From: Verrucomicrobiota bacterium | Lineage (GTDB): Bacteria > Verrucomicrobiota > Verrucomicrobiia > Limisphaerales > J093 | Length of the DNA stretch: 64,000 nucleotides | Direction: 5' to 3' | NCBI GenBank assembly: GCA_027493615.1 | Contig: JAOSKK010000002.1 | Span: 1-64,000 of the forward strand | Shown here: positions 47,259 through 55,497 of the stretch, one piece after another | Layout of the letters: every line of letters begins with the position of its first letter | How positions within the stretch are numbered: position 1 is the first letter of the stretch | Notes under the pieces: model-generated | Told to the model about the DNA's origin: nothing | Seen by the model: the letters and a program-made list of their open reading frames with translations, nothing else | Databases searched by the model: none | Made by a program: the position numbers and the translations under genes

Positions 47259-48536
47259 TCAGGAATGAAGCGTTGACGCCAGGTGCGGGATGGTCAGCGG
47301 CCCGTGCGGCAAGACCGCCACGCGGGCGGTCGGACCCCGCTCCGCGAGTTGCTCGTGCACCCAGTGGCCGGGGGCGTGACAGGGTTCGAAATGGCACGCC
47401 CGCACCACGTCGTCGGGCAGGCTGCTGAACAGGAACGTGCGGGCGCGTCTCTGGATCTGGGCCTGGATCTGCGCCTGCCATTGCTCGGCTTGGATCTCCC
47501 GGGCCGATTCCAGGTGCTGGAGAAGCTGCGCGGGGTTCGCGGCCGAACGCAGGAGCCGTTCGAAAGGACTTCCCGCCGGTACGCCTTCCCGACACTCGCA
47601 GGCCAGCAGGATGGTGCCGCCGTCCTTCACGATCCGCGACGCTGCGCTCAGGCCTTTCACCCCCTGGTACAGGTTCAGGTCGAGCGGGTGTCCACTGTTC
47701 GTGGTCACGACGATGTCGAACGCGGCCGCGACCGGTTGCAGGGCGGAACGCCGCACGAACTCGGTGCCCGCCTGGTGGGCGGCAATCAGGTCACCTGCGA
47801 ACACGCCCGTGATCTGGCGCCGCGCGTTCAGCGCCACGTTCAGGAGGAAGCTGGGACCGATCCTTAACGCGACCTCGCGCAGTTCCTCCCACAGGGGATT
47901 GCCGAGCGTGACGCCGAAGGTGGCCTGCGGGCTGCGGATGTTCTCGGGCCGATGGTTGGCCATCACGCTCGCGAGCCCCGCGCATCCGGGGATGATGCCC
48001 TTGGGGCCGCCGCTGAACCCGGCGAAAAAATGCGGTTCGATGAAGCCCGTGATGATCCGCACCTCGGCCTCGACCAGGTGGCGGTTCAGCAACGCGGGAG
48101 TCCCGTCCCGCATGGAGCCGACCGCGACGAGTGCGGCGTCGTCGTGGCAGTCGTGGTTGAGGACGCGATACCGGGCGAGGACTTCCGGCGTGAGGAGCCG
48201 GGCGAGTTCCTCCGGGGTGTTGGGGCGGTGTGTGCCGGTAGAGTTGAGGAGCGTGACGTGGTCGGCCGGCACGTGGGCAAGCTCGGCCAGCAGCCACGGG
48301 ATCAGGCGTTCGTTCGGCGTGGCGCGGGTGCTGTCGGTGAACACGATGCACACGCGGTCCGTGGCGCGGACGCTGTTGCGCAAGGGCAGGGCGCCGATGG
48401 GCTGTCGCAGAGCCGCCCGTACGGCTGCGTGTTCGTCGGGCAACCCCGGTTGGTCCGTCGGTTCGATGACGGTGGTGCGGTCGTCCGGCAGATCCACTGC
48501 CAGCCCGTCTCGGCCGTAGGCAAGTTCGATGCGCAT
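47259..48536 (-). CDS. LarA-like nickel-dependent racemase family protein
   Basis: 425 residues, intact. The N-terminal DUF2088/LarA domain has TDRVCIVFTDSTRATPNERL, LNSTGTHRPNTPEEL and LNHDCHDDAALV. GFIEPHFFAGFSGGPKGIIPG in the middle is the family hallmark, with histidines and lysines that hold the nickel-pincer cofactor. DIVVTTNSGHPLDLNLYQGVKGLSAA follows. LarA interconverts D- and L-lactate; relatives racemise other 2-hydroxy acids. The cofactor genes larB/C/E are not in this window, so activity depends on genes elsewhere. Confidence 0.9.
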   Translation of the reverse strand: MRIELAYGRDGLAVDLPDDRTTVIEPTDQPGLPDEHAAVRAALRQPIGALPLRNSVRATDRVCIVFTDSTRATPNERLIPWLLAELAHVPADHVTLLNSTGTHRPNTPEELARLLTPEVLARYRVLNHDCHDDAALVAVGSMRDGTPALLNRHLVEAEVRIITGFIEPHFFAGFSGGPKGIIPGCAGLASVMANHRPENIRSPQATFGVTLGNPLWEELREVALRIGPSFLLNVALNARRQITGVFAGDLIAAHQAGTEFVRRSALQPVAAAFDIVVTTNSGHPLDLNLYQGVKGLSAASRIVKDGGTILLACECREGVPAGSPFERLLRSAANPAQLLQHLESAREIQAEQWQAQIQAQIQRRARTFLFSSLPDDVVRACHFEPCHAPGHWVHEQLAERGPTARVAVLPHGPLTIPHLASTLHS

Positions 48537-48584
48537 GGGAGCAAAGTGCGCGAGAGGTTGAACCGGAGGCTGACCGTCTCCCGA

Positions 48585-50359
48585 TCACCGCCCGCCCGCT
48601 GCCACCGGCAGGAGGAGGTGCGAGGGGCGCTGCGCGTCCAGGAACACCACGTTGCGCGCGGCGCGCCGGTAGTCCCGGGCACGGAAGGGATCGCCGGTGT
48701 TGGGGTTGGGATCGTAGCCGGGCGCACTGCTCGAGGTGACGTGCACGCGCAGGCAGTGACCGCGGTTGAAGATGAGGCTCGTGGACCAGAGATCGATTTC
48801 GAGCGGGTAGACCTCGCCGGTCTTGAGGAACGTTTCCCGGTCGAAGCCGTGGCGAAAGCGCGCGCGCAACTGGCCCTCGCAGACGTTGATCGAACGGCCG
48901 TCCGGATAGACATCGCACAGGCGCACGAAGAAATCGGTGTCGGGCGCATCGCTGCTGACCCAGAGCTTCGCACGGACGCGACCCGTGACCTCGAGCGGTT
49001 CGGTCAACGGAGCGCTGGTGAACACCAGGACGTCCGGGCGCGACTCGATGGGACGCTGGTCTTTGCCGCCAGCGGGCAGGGTAAGCTGCAGCCCCCAATC
49101 GTGGGCACCGGGTCACCCGGGTCATACAGATACGCCAGCGGGAGGGCGTTCCCGGGCGGGGCGGTTCGCAGCGTGCGGTCGGCCTGGAGGTACCACGCCT
49201 GGGTTTGCGTGGCAACTGGCGGCCACTGATCGGCTGTGCGCCAGACGTTGCCCGGAGCCAGCGGGTCGGTCACGTCACCCATGACGTAGTAGGTCACCGC
49301 CGGCGCACTCGCCAAGCCGTTGTCCTCGCCTTTGAGTTGCGCGTCGAACCACTTCCAGGAATCGTGGATGTCGTTCGGGGGCCGCTTGGCGTTGTCGGGG
49401 AAGGTGAGGTCGCCGGCCTTGGTCTGCAGCACGCCATGCGTCCAGGGCCCCATGACGAGCTTCTGGCGACCCCGGGCGGCCGGACCCCCGCGGGTTTGAT
49501 ATCCGACGAACGAGTCGATGGTGCCCTGGGCGAAGATGTCGTACCAGCCACCGAGGTGGACGGCGACGGTGGCAGCCTCGGTGTAGCGGGGCGAGACGTC
49601 GCGCGTGCGCCAGTAATCGTCGTATGCGGGGTGCGCCTCCCAGGCAGCAAGGGCATTCGTGCCGAATCGGCTGCCCCGGATCCAGTCCTCGATCATCGCT
49701 TTCTTGAACACGCCGCCGGGATAGATGCCGGCGTAGAGGTCCGGCGCGCCGACCACCAGGTGTTGGCAGTAGGGTTCGGGCGCATCGCGACCCACCATCA
49801 GCAACTGCGTGATCGCCCCCGCCGATCCGCCCCACGTGCCGATCTTCCCGTTGCACCAGGGTTGAGCCTGGAGCCATTTCAGGGTGTCCGGACCGTCGGT
49901 GTGATCCAGGTGGAACGGGAGGTTGTCGCCTTCGGAGGCGAAGCGGCCCCGGCAATCCTGCACCACGACCGTGTAACCGCGCTTGGCGCCGTCGGCCCCG
50001 ATGCCGGCGCCCATGACCTTGTTGTACGGCGTGCGGGCCAGGATGACCGGCCAGGGGCCCGCGCCCTCCGGGAGGTAGATGTCGGTGGCCAGGCGCACCC
50101 CGTCGCGCATCGGGACCATCTCCGTCTGTTTGCCCTCGGCCGCCGACAGGGAAAGGCAGGCGCCAAGCAGGAATGCCAGACCGAAGCGGACGGACAGCCG
50201 GGTGCGGGGCGGGGAGACAGCCTGTTCCTCCGCGACCTGCTCAGTGACCCTGAACCCTCCGCACCGGGTCGGGAGACCCGGCCGACAGGTTGCAGGCCTG
50301 GTGCCCTCACCGGGCGGTTCATGGAGACGCGTCGGCGCGGAGATCGGTTGGGCTTTCAT
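48585..50359 (-). CDS. CocE/NonD (X-Pro dipeptidyl-peptidase S15-like) hydrolase, exported (frameshifted)
   Basis: About 590 residues. The hydrophobic segment VRFGLAFLLGACLSLSAAEG, about 55 residues in from the ATG at 50359, acts as a signal; LLGAC could be a lipobox. The alpha/beta-hydrolase part has MRDGVRLATDIYLPEG, the nucleophile in GTWGGSAGA, the acid in LGGWYDIFAQG and the histidine in GPWTHGVL. A frame change near 49075 joins it to the jelly-roll C-terminal domain (LVFTSAPLTEPLEVTGRV, YPLEIDLWSTSLIFNRGH). Relatives hydrolyse acyl esters or N-terminal X-Pro dipeptides. The true start may be internal, since the 55 residues before the signal look weak. Confidence 0.85.
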
Positions 50360-50477
50360 GGCGGTTCGATGGGCGGCGGTCTTGCGTTGCGGAACACCCC
50401 AGCACCGAATGGCGCCGGGATCAAGTCCGGGCATGCCGCGAGGGTCAGCAGGAGTCGAGGTAACGAGACTCGGCAGA

Positions 50478-50500
50478 GCCTCCTGACGTCGGCACCTACG
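50478..50500 (-). repeat. Single inverted copy of the TGTAGGCGCC repeat
   Basis: GCCTCCTGACGTCGGCACCT and the following bases match the inverted form at 25830 and 47214 with one difference in the core. It lies immediately downstream of the ABC exporter gene that ends at 50502. Confidence 0.6.
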
Positions 50501-50501
50501 C

Positions 50502-52412
50502 CTACAGGCTTCCGGCGGGGGCCAGGCGGGCGAAACTCTCTTCAATGGTGGCCGTGCTCTGGATCCGGGCCAGGCGCGCATAGAGGCCGTCGGCAGCCAG
50601 CAATTCCTCGTGCGTGCCCCGTTCCACGATCTCGCCGCGGCGGAGCACGAGGATTTGATCGGCCCGGACGATGGTGCTCAAGCGGTGTGCGATGACCAAG
50701 CTGGTGCGACCGGCCATCAAGCGTTCGAGGGCCTCCTGAATGAGCCGTTCCGTCGCGGTGTCCACGCTCGCGGTGGCTTCGTCAAGGATCAGGATCGGGG
50801 CGTCCTTCAGCAGGGCCCGGGCGATGCTCACCCGCTGCTTCTCGCCGACGCTGAGTTTCACGCCGCGTTCCCCGACCCGCGAGTCATAGCCGTCGGGCAG
50901 GCGGGTGATGAACGCGTGGCAGTTGGCCGCCTTGGTGGCCGCGAGCAACTCGTCCTCGGAAGCGTCGAGCCGTCCGTAAAGGACGTTCTCGCGCAGCGTG
51001 CCGTTGAACAGGAAAGGTTCCTGGCTGACGACGGCGATCTGTGCCCGGAGCAGGTCCAGGGGCAGCTCGCGCTGGTCGCGGCCGTCGATAAGGATCCGGC
51101 CTTCGGTGGCCTCGTAAAAGGCGGGCAGGAGATTCGCGAGCGTGGATTTCCCGGCACCGGTCGGGCCCACCAGCGCGATCATCTGGCCGGGTCGGGCGTG
51201 GAGGTTGATGCCCCGGAGCACGGTCTCTCCGGTGCCGTAACGGAAACCGACGTTTTCATACAGGACTTCTCCTCGTGCCCGCCAGCCGGCCGGCGGCGTG
51301 GCGTCCGCGGTCGTTGGAGGCGGGACGACTTCAGGTTCACGGGGCGCGCCTGGTCCCTTGCGGGCCAGGCCACCGGGAGGGGTCGTACGTTCCGGCGCGG
51401 CGTCGAGGATGTCGAAGACGCGGGCCGCGGCCGCGCGGGCGGATTGGAGCATCTGATTCAGGCTGTGCAGCCGGCCGATGGGTTCGTAGAAGAACATGCC
51501 GGCATACAGCATGAAGGCGACGAGCTGCCCGACCTCCAGTCGCCCGGCGATCACCTGCGCCCCGCCGACCCACAGGACAAGGCCAATGCCCAGGGCGCCG
51601 ACGAACTCCATGGCCGGGCCGTACCACGCCCAGGCGCGCATGACCACGAGTGTCCCCTCGCGCAGCTCCTCGGCGCGTTCCGCGAACCGTGCGTCCTCGT
51701 GTTCCTGGCGTCCGAACGCCTTGATCTGGCGGATGCCCTGCAGGTTGTCCATCAGCAGCGCATTCATGGCGCTGGCGGCCTCGCGTTGCTTCCGGTAACG
51801 CCGGTGCGCTGTGAGGGTGTACCACAGCGCTCCGGCGGCCAGCAGCGGCGCCGGCGCCAGAGCGACCAGCGTGAGGCTCGGACTATAGCTGAGCATGAGG
51901 ACGAGCGCGCCGACGATGCTCAGGAGCGCCACCGTGCCTTGTTCGGTGCCGTCGATCAGCAGGCGCTCCACATTGTTCACGTCCTCGATCACCCGGGTCA
52001 TCAGGTCGCCCGAGGCCCGCGGGTCGAACCACGGCACCGGCAGGCGCTGGAGGCGGGCGTACACCTGGCAGCGCATGTCGCGGATGACGTTCTGCTCGAG
52101 ATGATTGTTGACCCGGATGCGCAAGCTGTTGAACACCTCGCGCAGAAAGAACGCCAGCAACAAACCGCCCGCCGCCGGCGCCAGCAGCTCCACCTTTCGC
52201 CGCGTCAGCACCTCGTCGATCAACACCCGCGTCAGCTTCGGGTACAGAAAGCCGAAGGCCAGCGACAAGACCGCACACAGCACGGTTGCCACCGCCAGCC
52301 ACCGATAGGGCCACAGGTACACCGCCACCCGCCGGATCACCTCGCCCGTGGGCCGCGGCTGCGACTTGAACGTCGGATCCGTATGCGCACCGAAACCAGG
52401 GTGGGAAGACAT
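50502..52412 (-). CDS. MsbA-like ABC exporter (fused permease and ATPase)
   Basis: 636 residues, intact. Six membrane helices (for example WLAVATVLCAVLSLAFGFLY and GTVALLSIVGALVLMLSY) precede the ATPase. That has Walker A GPTGAGKSTLANLL, Q-loop VSQEPFLFNG, signature LSVGEKQRVSIARALL, Walker B ILILDEATASVD and switch IAHRLSTI. The linker between domains is Pro-rich. Homodimers of this class export lipids, LPS precursors or drugs from the inner leaflet. It is independent of the divergent, larger exporter at 14453. The start MSSHPGFGAH is the only good one. Confidence 0.92.
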   Translation of the reverse strand: MSSHPGFGAHTDPTFKSQPRPTGEVIRRVAVYLWPYRWLAVATVLCAVLSLAFGFLYPKLTRVLIDEVLTRRKVELLAPAAGGLLLAFFLREVFNSLRIRVNNHLEQNVIRDMRCQVYARLQRLPVPWFDPRASGDLMTRVIEDVNNVERLLIDGTEQGTVALLSIVGALVLMLSYSPSLTLVALAPAPLLAAGALWYTLTAHRRYRKQREAASAMNALLMDNLQGIRQIKAFGRQEHEDARFAERAEELREGTLVVMRAWAWYGPAMEFVGALGIGLVLWVGGAQVIAGRLEVGQLVAFMLYAGMFFYEPIGRLHSLNQMLQSARAAAARVFDILDAAPERTTPPGGLARKGPGAPREPEVVPPPTTADATPPAGWRARGEVLYENVGFRYGTGETVLRGINLHARPGQMIALVGPTGAGKSTLANLLPAFYEATEGRILIDGRDQRELPLDLLRAQIAVVSQEPFLFNGTLRENVLYGRLDASEDELLAATKAANCHAFITRLPDGYDSRVGERGVKLSVGEKQRVSIARALLKDAPILILDEATASVDTATERLIQEALERLMAGRTSLVIAHRLSTIVRADQILVLRRGEIVERGTHEELLAADGLYARLARIQSTATIEESFARLAPAGSL

Positions 52413-52505
52413 GCTCGCGAAAGGGCTGACGTCTGGAATGTGCGCCTCAGGGGCTCTCCCGCAGCGGGCCGGACCCGAGGGGCCCGAACGCCGCGAGCGG
52501 CAGGC

Positions 52506-53035
52506 TCAGCCGCTCGTGCTCCCCGCCTGCGTGAGAAACGCCACCATGGCCGCCGCGAACGGCGCCAGGTCCCGCGGAGTGCGACTGGAGATGAGGTTGC
52601 CGTCCACGACCACCGGTTCATCGACCCAGATTGCCCCGGCGTTCTCGAGGTCGTCCTTGATGCCCCGCGAACCGGTGGCCCGTCGGCCCCCGCAGAATCC
52701 GCGCCGAGATCGGTATCCAACCTCCGTGGCAAATGAACGCCACCAGCTTGCCGGCGGTGTGGAACTCGCGGGTCAACTCCAGCACCCGGGCCTCCCGACG
52801 CAGCTTGTCCGGCATGAACCCGCCGGGGATGAGCAAGCCGCAATAGTCCTCGCTCCGTGCGTCTGCGATCCGGAGGTCGGCCGTCGCCGGATAGCCATGT
52901 TTGCCGACGAAGGTGCGCCGCTCCAGGCCGGCCAACTGCGTGCCGTATCCGGCCTCCTCGAGCCGGAGTTTCCGGATACCAGAGTTCGAGGTCTTCGTAG
53001 ACATCGTCTCCGAAAGCCAGAAGCATCTTCTGCAT
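52506..53035 (-). CDS. DJ-1/PfpI family protein (frameshifted)
   Basis: About 175 residues. It opens MQKMLLAFGDDVYEDLELWYP. A frame change near 52975 joins KLRLEEAGYGTQLAGLE. YCGLLIPGGFMPDKLRR and the nucleophile elbow GKLVAFICHGGWI, with the catalytic cysteine, follow. A second shift in CCCCC near 52690 leads to RGIKDDLENAGAIWVDEPVV and DLAPFAAAMVAFL at the end. This layout matches PfpI/YhbO-type proteins (stress-linked deglycase or amidase-like). Two lesions in a short gene could mean a pseudogene, but every block is preserved. Confidence 0.82.
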
Positions 53036-53125
53036 GGGGAGGTTTTACGCGAAGCCCGGGGGCTGAACACCACTTTTGTCTCGTCGCTGCCCGCGGCCAC
53101 CGGGGTGGCCCGGGCCGAGGACGGC

Positions 53126-53431
53126 TCACCCGCCCTCGCGCACAAAGCGGAGCTCGCGCCGCAGCCGTTCCACCTCGGCGAGCAGTTGGTGGATCATACG
53201 AATCCCGGCCAGGTTCACGCCGTGGGTCTCCCGCAGGAACTCGATCTGCCGGAGGGTGCAGACGAAGTGATCGTCGAACTCGGCCGTCTCCATCCGGTCC
53301 GGTTCGATGGCTAACAGGCCGGCTTCGCAGTACTCGAGGAGCGTTGCCCGGTCGATTCCGGTGATGTGCAACACCGTCGCCAGGCTGTAGAGCCGTGGGA
53401 CGGCGGGCAGGTCCTGGGCTTCCGGATTCAT
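53126..53431 (-). CDS. cbpM: Chaperone modulator CbpM-like (MerR-type fold)
   Basis: 101 residues, starting [20 protein letters not shown]. The helix-turn-helix-like region [21 protein letters not shown] and the C-terminal helix [24 protein letters not shown] match CbpM, which binds the J-domain of CbpA and inhibits it. The ATG overlaps the stop of the cbpA gene (ATGA), the standard cbpA-cbpM arrangement. A simple MerR regulator is the alternative, but the pairing favours CbpM. Confidence 0.85.
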   Translation of the reverse strand: MNPEAQDLPAVPRLYSLATVLHITGIDRATLLEYCEAGLLAIEPDRMETAEFDDHFVCTLRQIEFLRETHGVNLAGIRMIHQLLAEVERLRRELRFVREGG

Positions 53432-54414
53432 GCGGCCCTCCGCGGATGGAAGTGCGAACGTCCGGCCAGTTCCTCCCACGCCCGGCGTTCGTCAGCCGTG
53501 ACCGAGTCCGGGGTGACGATGGTCAGCACGACGAGCAGGTCGCCGCGGCCGCCGCCTTCGGCCGGTAACCCCCGGCCGCGCAACCGCAGTTGCTGCCCCT
53601 TCTGGGACAGGGGCGGGATCTTGACGTCGACCGTCCCTTCGAGGGTGGGGACCGTGACGGTGGCGCCGAGCACCGCCTCCCAGGGCGCCAACGGGAGATC
53701 GTGGTAGAGGTCCGTACCCTGCACCCGGAAATCCGGATGCCGCGCCAGGCGCACACGGAGGAACAAGTCCCCCGGCGGCCCCCGCCGGCGCCGGGCTCGC
53801 CCTTGCCCGGGACCCGGATCAACCGCCCCTCGGTCGCCCCGGTCGGAATCCGGACCCGGAAGGTATCGGTCTGCCCGATGCCGGTTCGGGGATCGGCCCG
53901 CCGCAGCGAGAGTTGTCTCACGGCGCCGTGCAACGCCTCGTGCAGGGTCACCAGAAGGTCGCTCTCGACATCGGCACCGCGCTGGGCGCCGCCCGTGGCG
54001 GACCGGAAGGCACCGCCTCGACCAAAGCCCGCGGTGCCACGAAAGCCCTCGCGCCCGCCAAAGTACTGCTCGAAGAAGTCGCTGAATCCGGTGCCGTCGA
54101 ACTCGAAATCGGCGAACGGGCTGCCGGCGCCCCCGCGGCGAAGCCCCGGGAGGGAAGCCGCCTTCGGGCGGGGGCGGGGCACCCCGTTTCCAGTCTGCCC
54201 CGAGCTGGTCGTACTTGCGGCGCTTTTCGGGATCGCTGAGGACTTCGTACGCCTCATTGATGGCCTTGAACTTTTCCTCGGCGCTGCGCTTGTCTTTGGC
54301 GACGTCCGGATGGTACTTCCGGGCCAGACGACGGAAGGCGGACTTGATCTCGCGATCCGTGGCCGAGCGGCTCACGCCGAGCGTTTCGTAGTAGTCCTGG
54401 AATTGCACTGCCAT
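53428..54414 (-). CDS. cbpA: DnaJ-class co-chaperone CbpA-like (frameshifted)
   Basis: About 328 residues. The N-terminal J-domain [20 protein letters not shown] contains the HPD motif ([12 protein letters not shown]). A G/F-rich linker follows after a shift near 54145 ([20 protein letters not shown]). The two C-terminal peptide-binding domains ([40 protein letters not shown]) follow. After a second shift near 53790 come [19 protein letters not shown] and [16 protein letters not shown]. There is no zinc-finger domain, which separates CbpA from DnaJ. It stimulates DnaK ATPase in protein folding. Confidence 0.9.
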   Translation of the reverse strand: MAVQFQDYYETLGVSRSATDREIKSAFRRLARKYHPDVAKDKRSAEEKFKAINEAYEVLSDPEKRRKYDQLGADWKRGAPPPPEGGFPPGASPRGRRQPVRRFRVRRHRIQRLLRAVLWRARGLSWHRGLWSRRCLPVRHGRRPARCRCRERPSGDPARGVARRRETTLAAAGRSPNRHRADRYLPGPDSDRGDRGAVDPGPGQGRARRRRGPPGDLFLRVRLARHPDFRVQGTDLYHDLPLAPWEAVLGATVTVPTLEGTVDVKIPPLSQKGQQLRLRGRGLPAEGGGRGDLLVVLTIVTPDSVTADERRAWEELAGRSHFHPRRAA

Positions 54415-54482
54415 ACGCGCAGTTAGGAACTGGCACAAACGGCCCGGACGCGCACGGAAAAACTGGCGCCAAGGTCAACCGA

Positions 54483-55488
54483 TCAACCGAGGACCCAGCG
54501 GCGCGTGCGCGGCACCCAGCACGCGCCCAACTGTTGCACCGCGTGATCCCGCCCCACATCCAACTCGGCGTGCCAGGCCCGTTCGGCCACCAGCAGCAGG
54601 GCGTCCACATGGGCGACGACGCGGATCTCGTGGCGGGCGACCTGATCCGAGCGCCGGCGCGCGTGCTCGGCGCGGGTGGCGGCCAGCCGGTCCGCGAGTT
54701 TCAGCCGGCTGGCTTCGCTGGAGCTGCGGGAGGCGCGGCTGGTGAGCTCGAGTTCGTAGCGGCCGAAGTAATCGTCGATTCGCTCCAGTTCGCGACGCAG
54801 ATACTGCTGCTGACGTTCGTGGATCGGCGCCAGTTCCGGGGCCAGTTCCGGCGCGAGGGCGGCCTCGAGGAACGAGGCCCACAAGCCGGGTTCGGCGGAG
54901 GGCCAAACGATCTCGCGGGCCGGCGCCGGGTCGATCTGCGCGAGGGCCAGGCCGGTCGCCAACTCCGGGTCCGGGGTGCCGTGTGGCAGGGACAGGGCGA
55001 GGCGGTGGAGACTCCAGTGCTGGTCGATGGCCTGGATTTCGCAACGGATCAGCGCCAGCAACGAGAAGTGATGGGCGGCGGTCAGCGGGGTGTGGAGGTT
55101 CCATCGCGTCGTCCCCGGGAATTGCACCCGCCACGCCCGCTCGACCGTTTCGATGCCCGGACGCTGCGGGGCGTCGCTGGCGAGCACCACGGTTTCGAGC
55201 GGGAGGGGCGAAGGCCGGAGCAGTTCGGCCAGGCGGAAGGTCAGGGGGCAACCCGGGAAGACTTCGCGGTGGGGGGTCGCGCGCGCCGGGGGCGTCCGGG
55301 GCGGGAAACGAGAGCTCCGTCTCACTGAGCTCGCCGGTATCGTTCCAGAGCCGGGCGGCCGCACCGTCGGCCAGCACGCTGAGGCGGTCGTACCAGGTGC
55401 GCTCGCAGGCGGCGCCCAGGCCGGAGAGGGCCTGGTGGTAGAAGTCCACCAGGGCACCGGGCTCGGGAGTGGGGCGGGGCAGCTTCAT
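54483..55488 (-). CDS. Protein of unknown function linked to the SNF2 helicase (frameshifted)
   Basis: About 335 residues. It starts MKLPRPTPEPGALVDFYHQAL, nine bases after the helicase stop. A frame change in GGGGGG near 55265 joins EVFPGCPLTFRLAELLRP to the main body. The middle is mixed alpha/beta (VERAWRVQFPGTTRWNLHTP). A long charged helix follows (IHERQQQYLRRELERIDDYF and RLKLADRLAATRAEHARR), predicted coiled coil. No named domain is recognised. Tight linkage suggests it is a partner or regulator of the helicase. Confidence 0.75.
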
Positions 55489-55497
55489 GCCGGGGCT

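Noticed and set aside
50610..52736. 708-codon open frame on the plus strand
   Set aside because: It is antisense to the intact ABC exporter, which carries every ATPase motif; the plus-strand frame has none.
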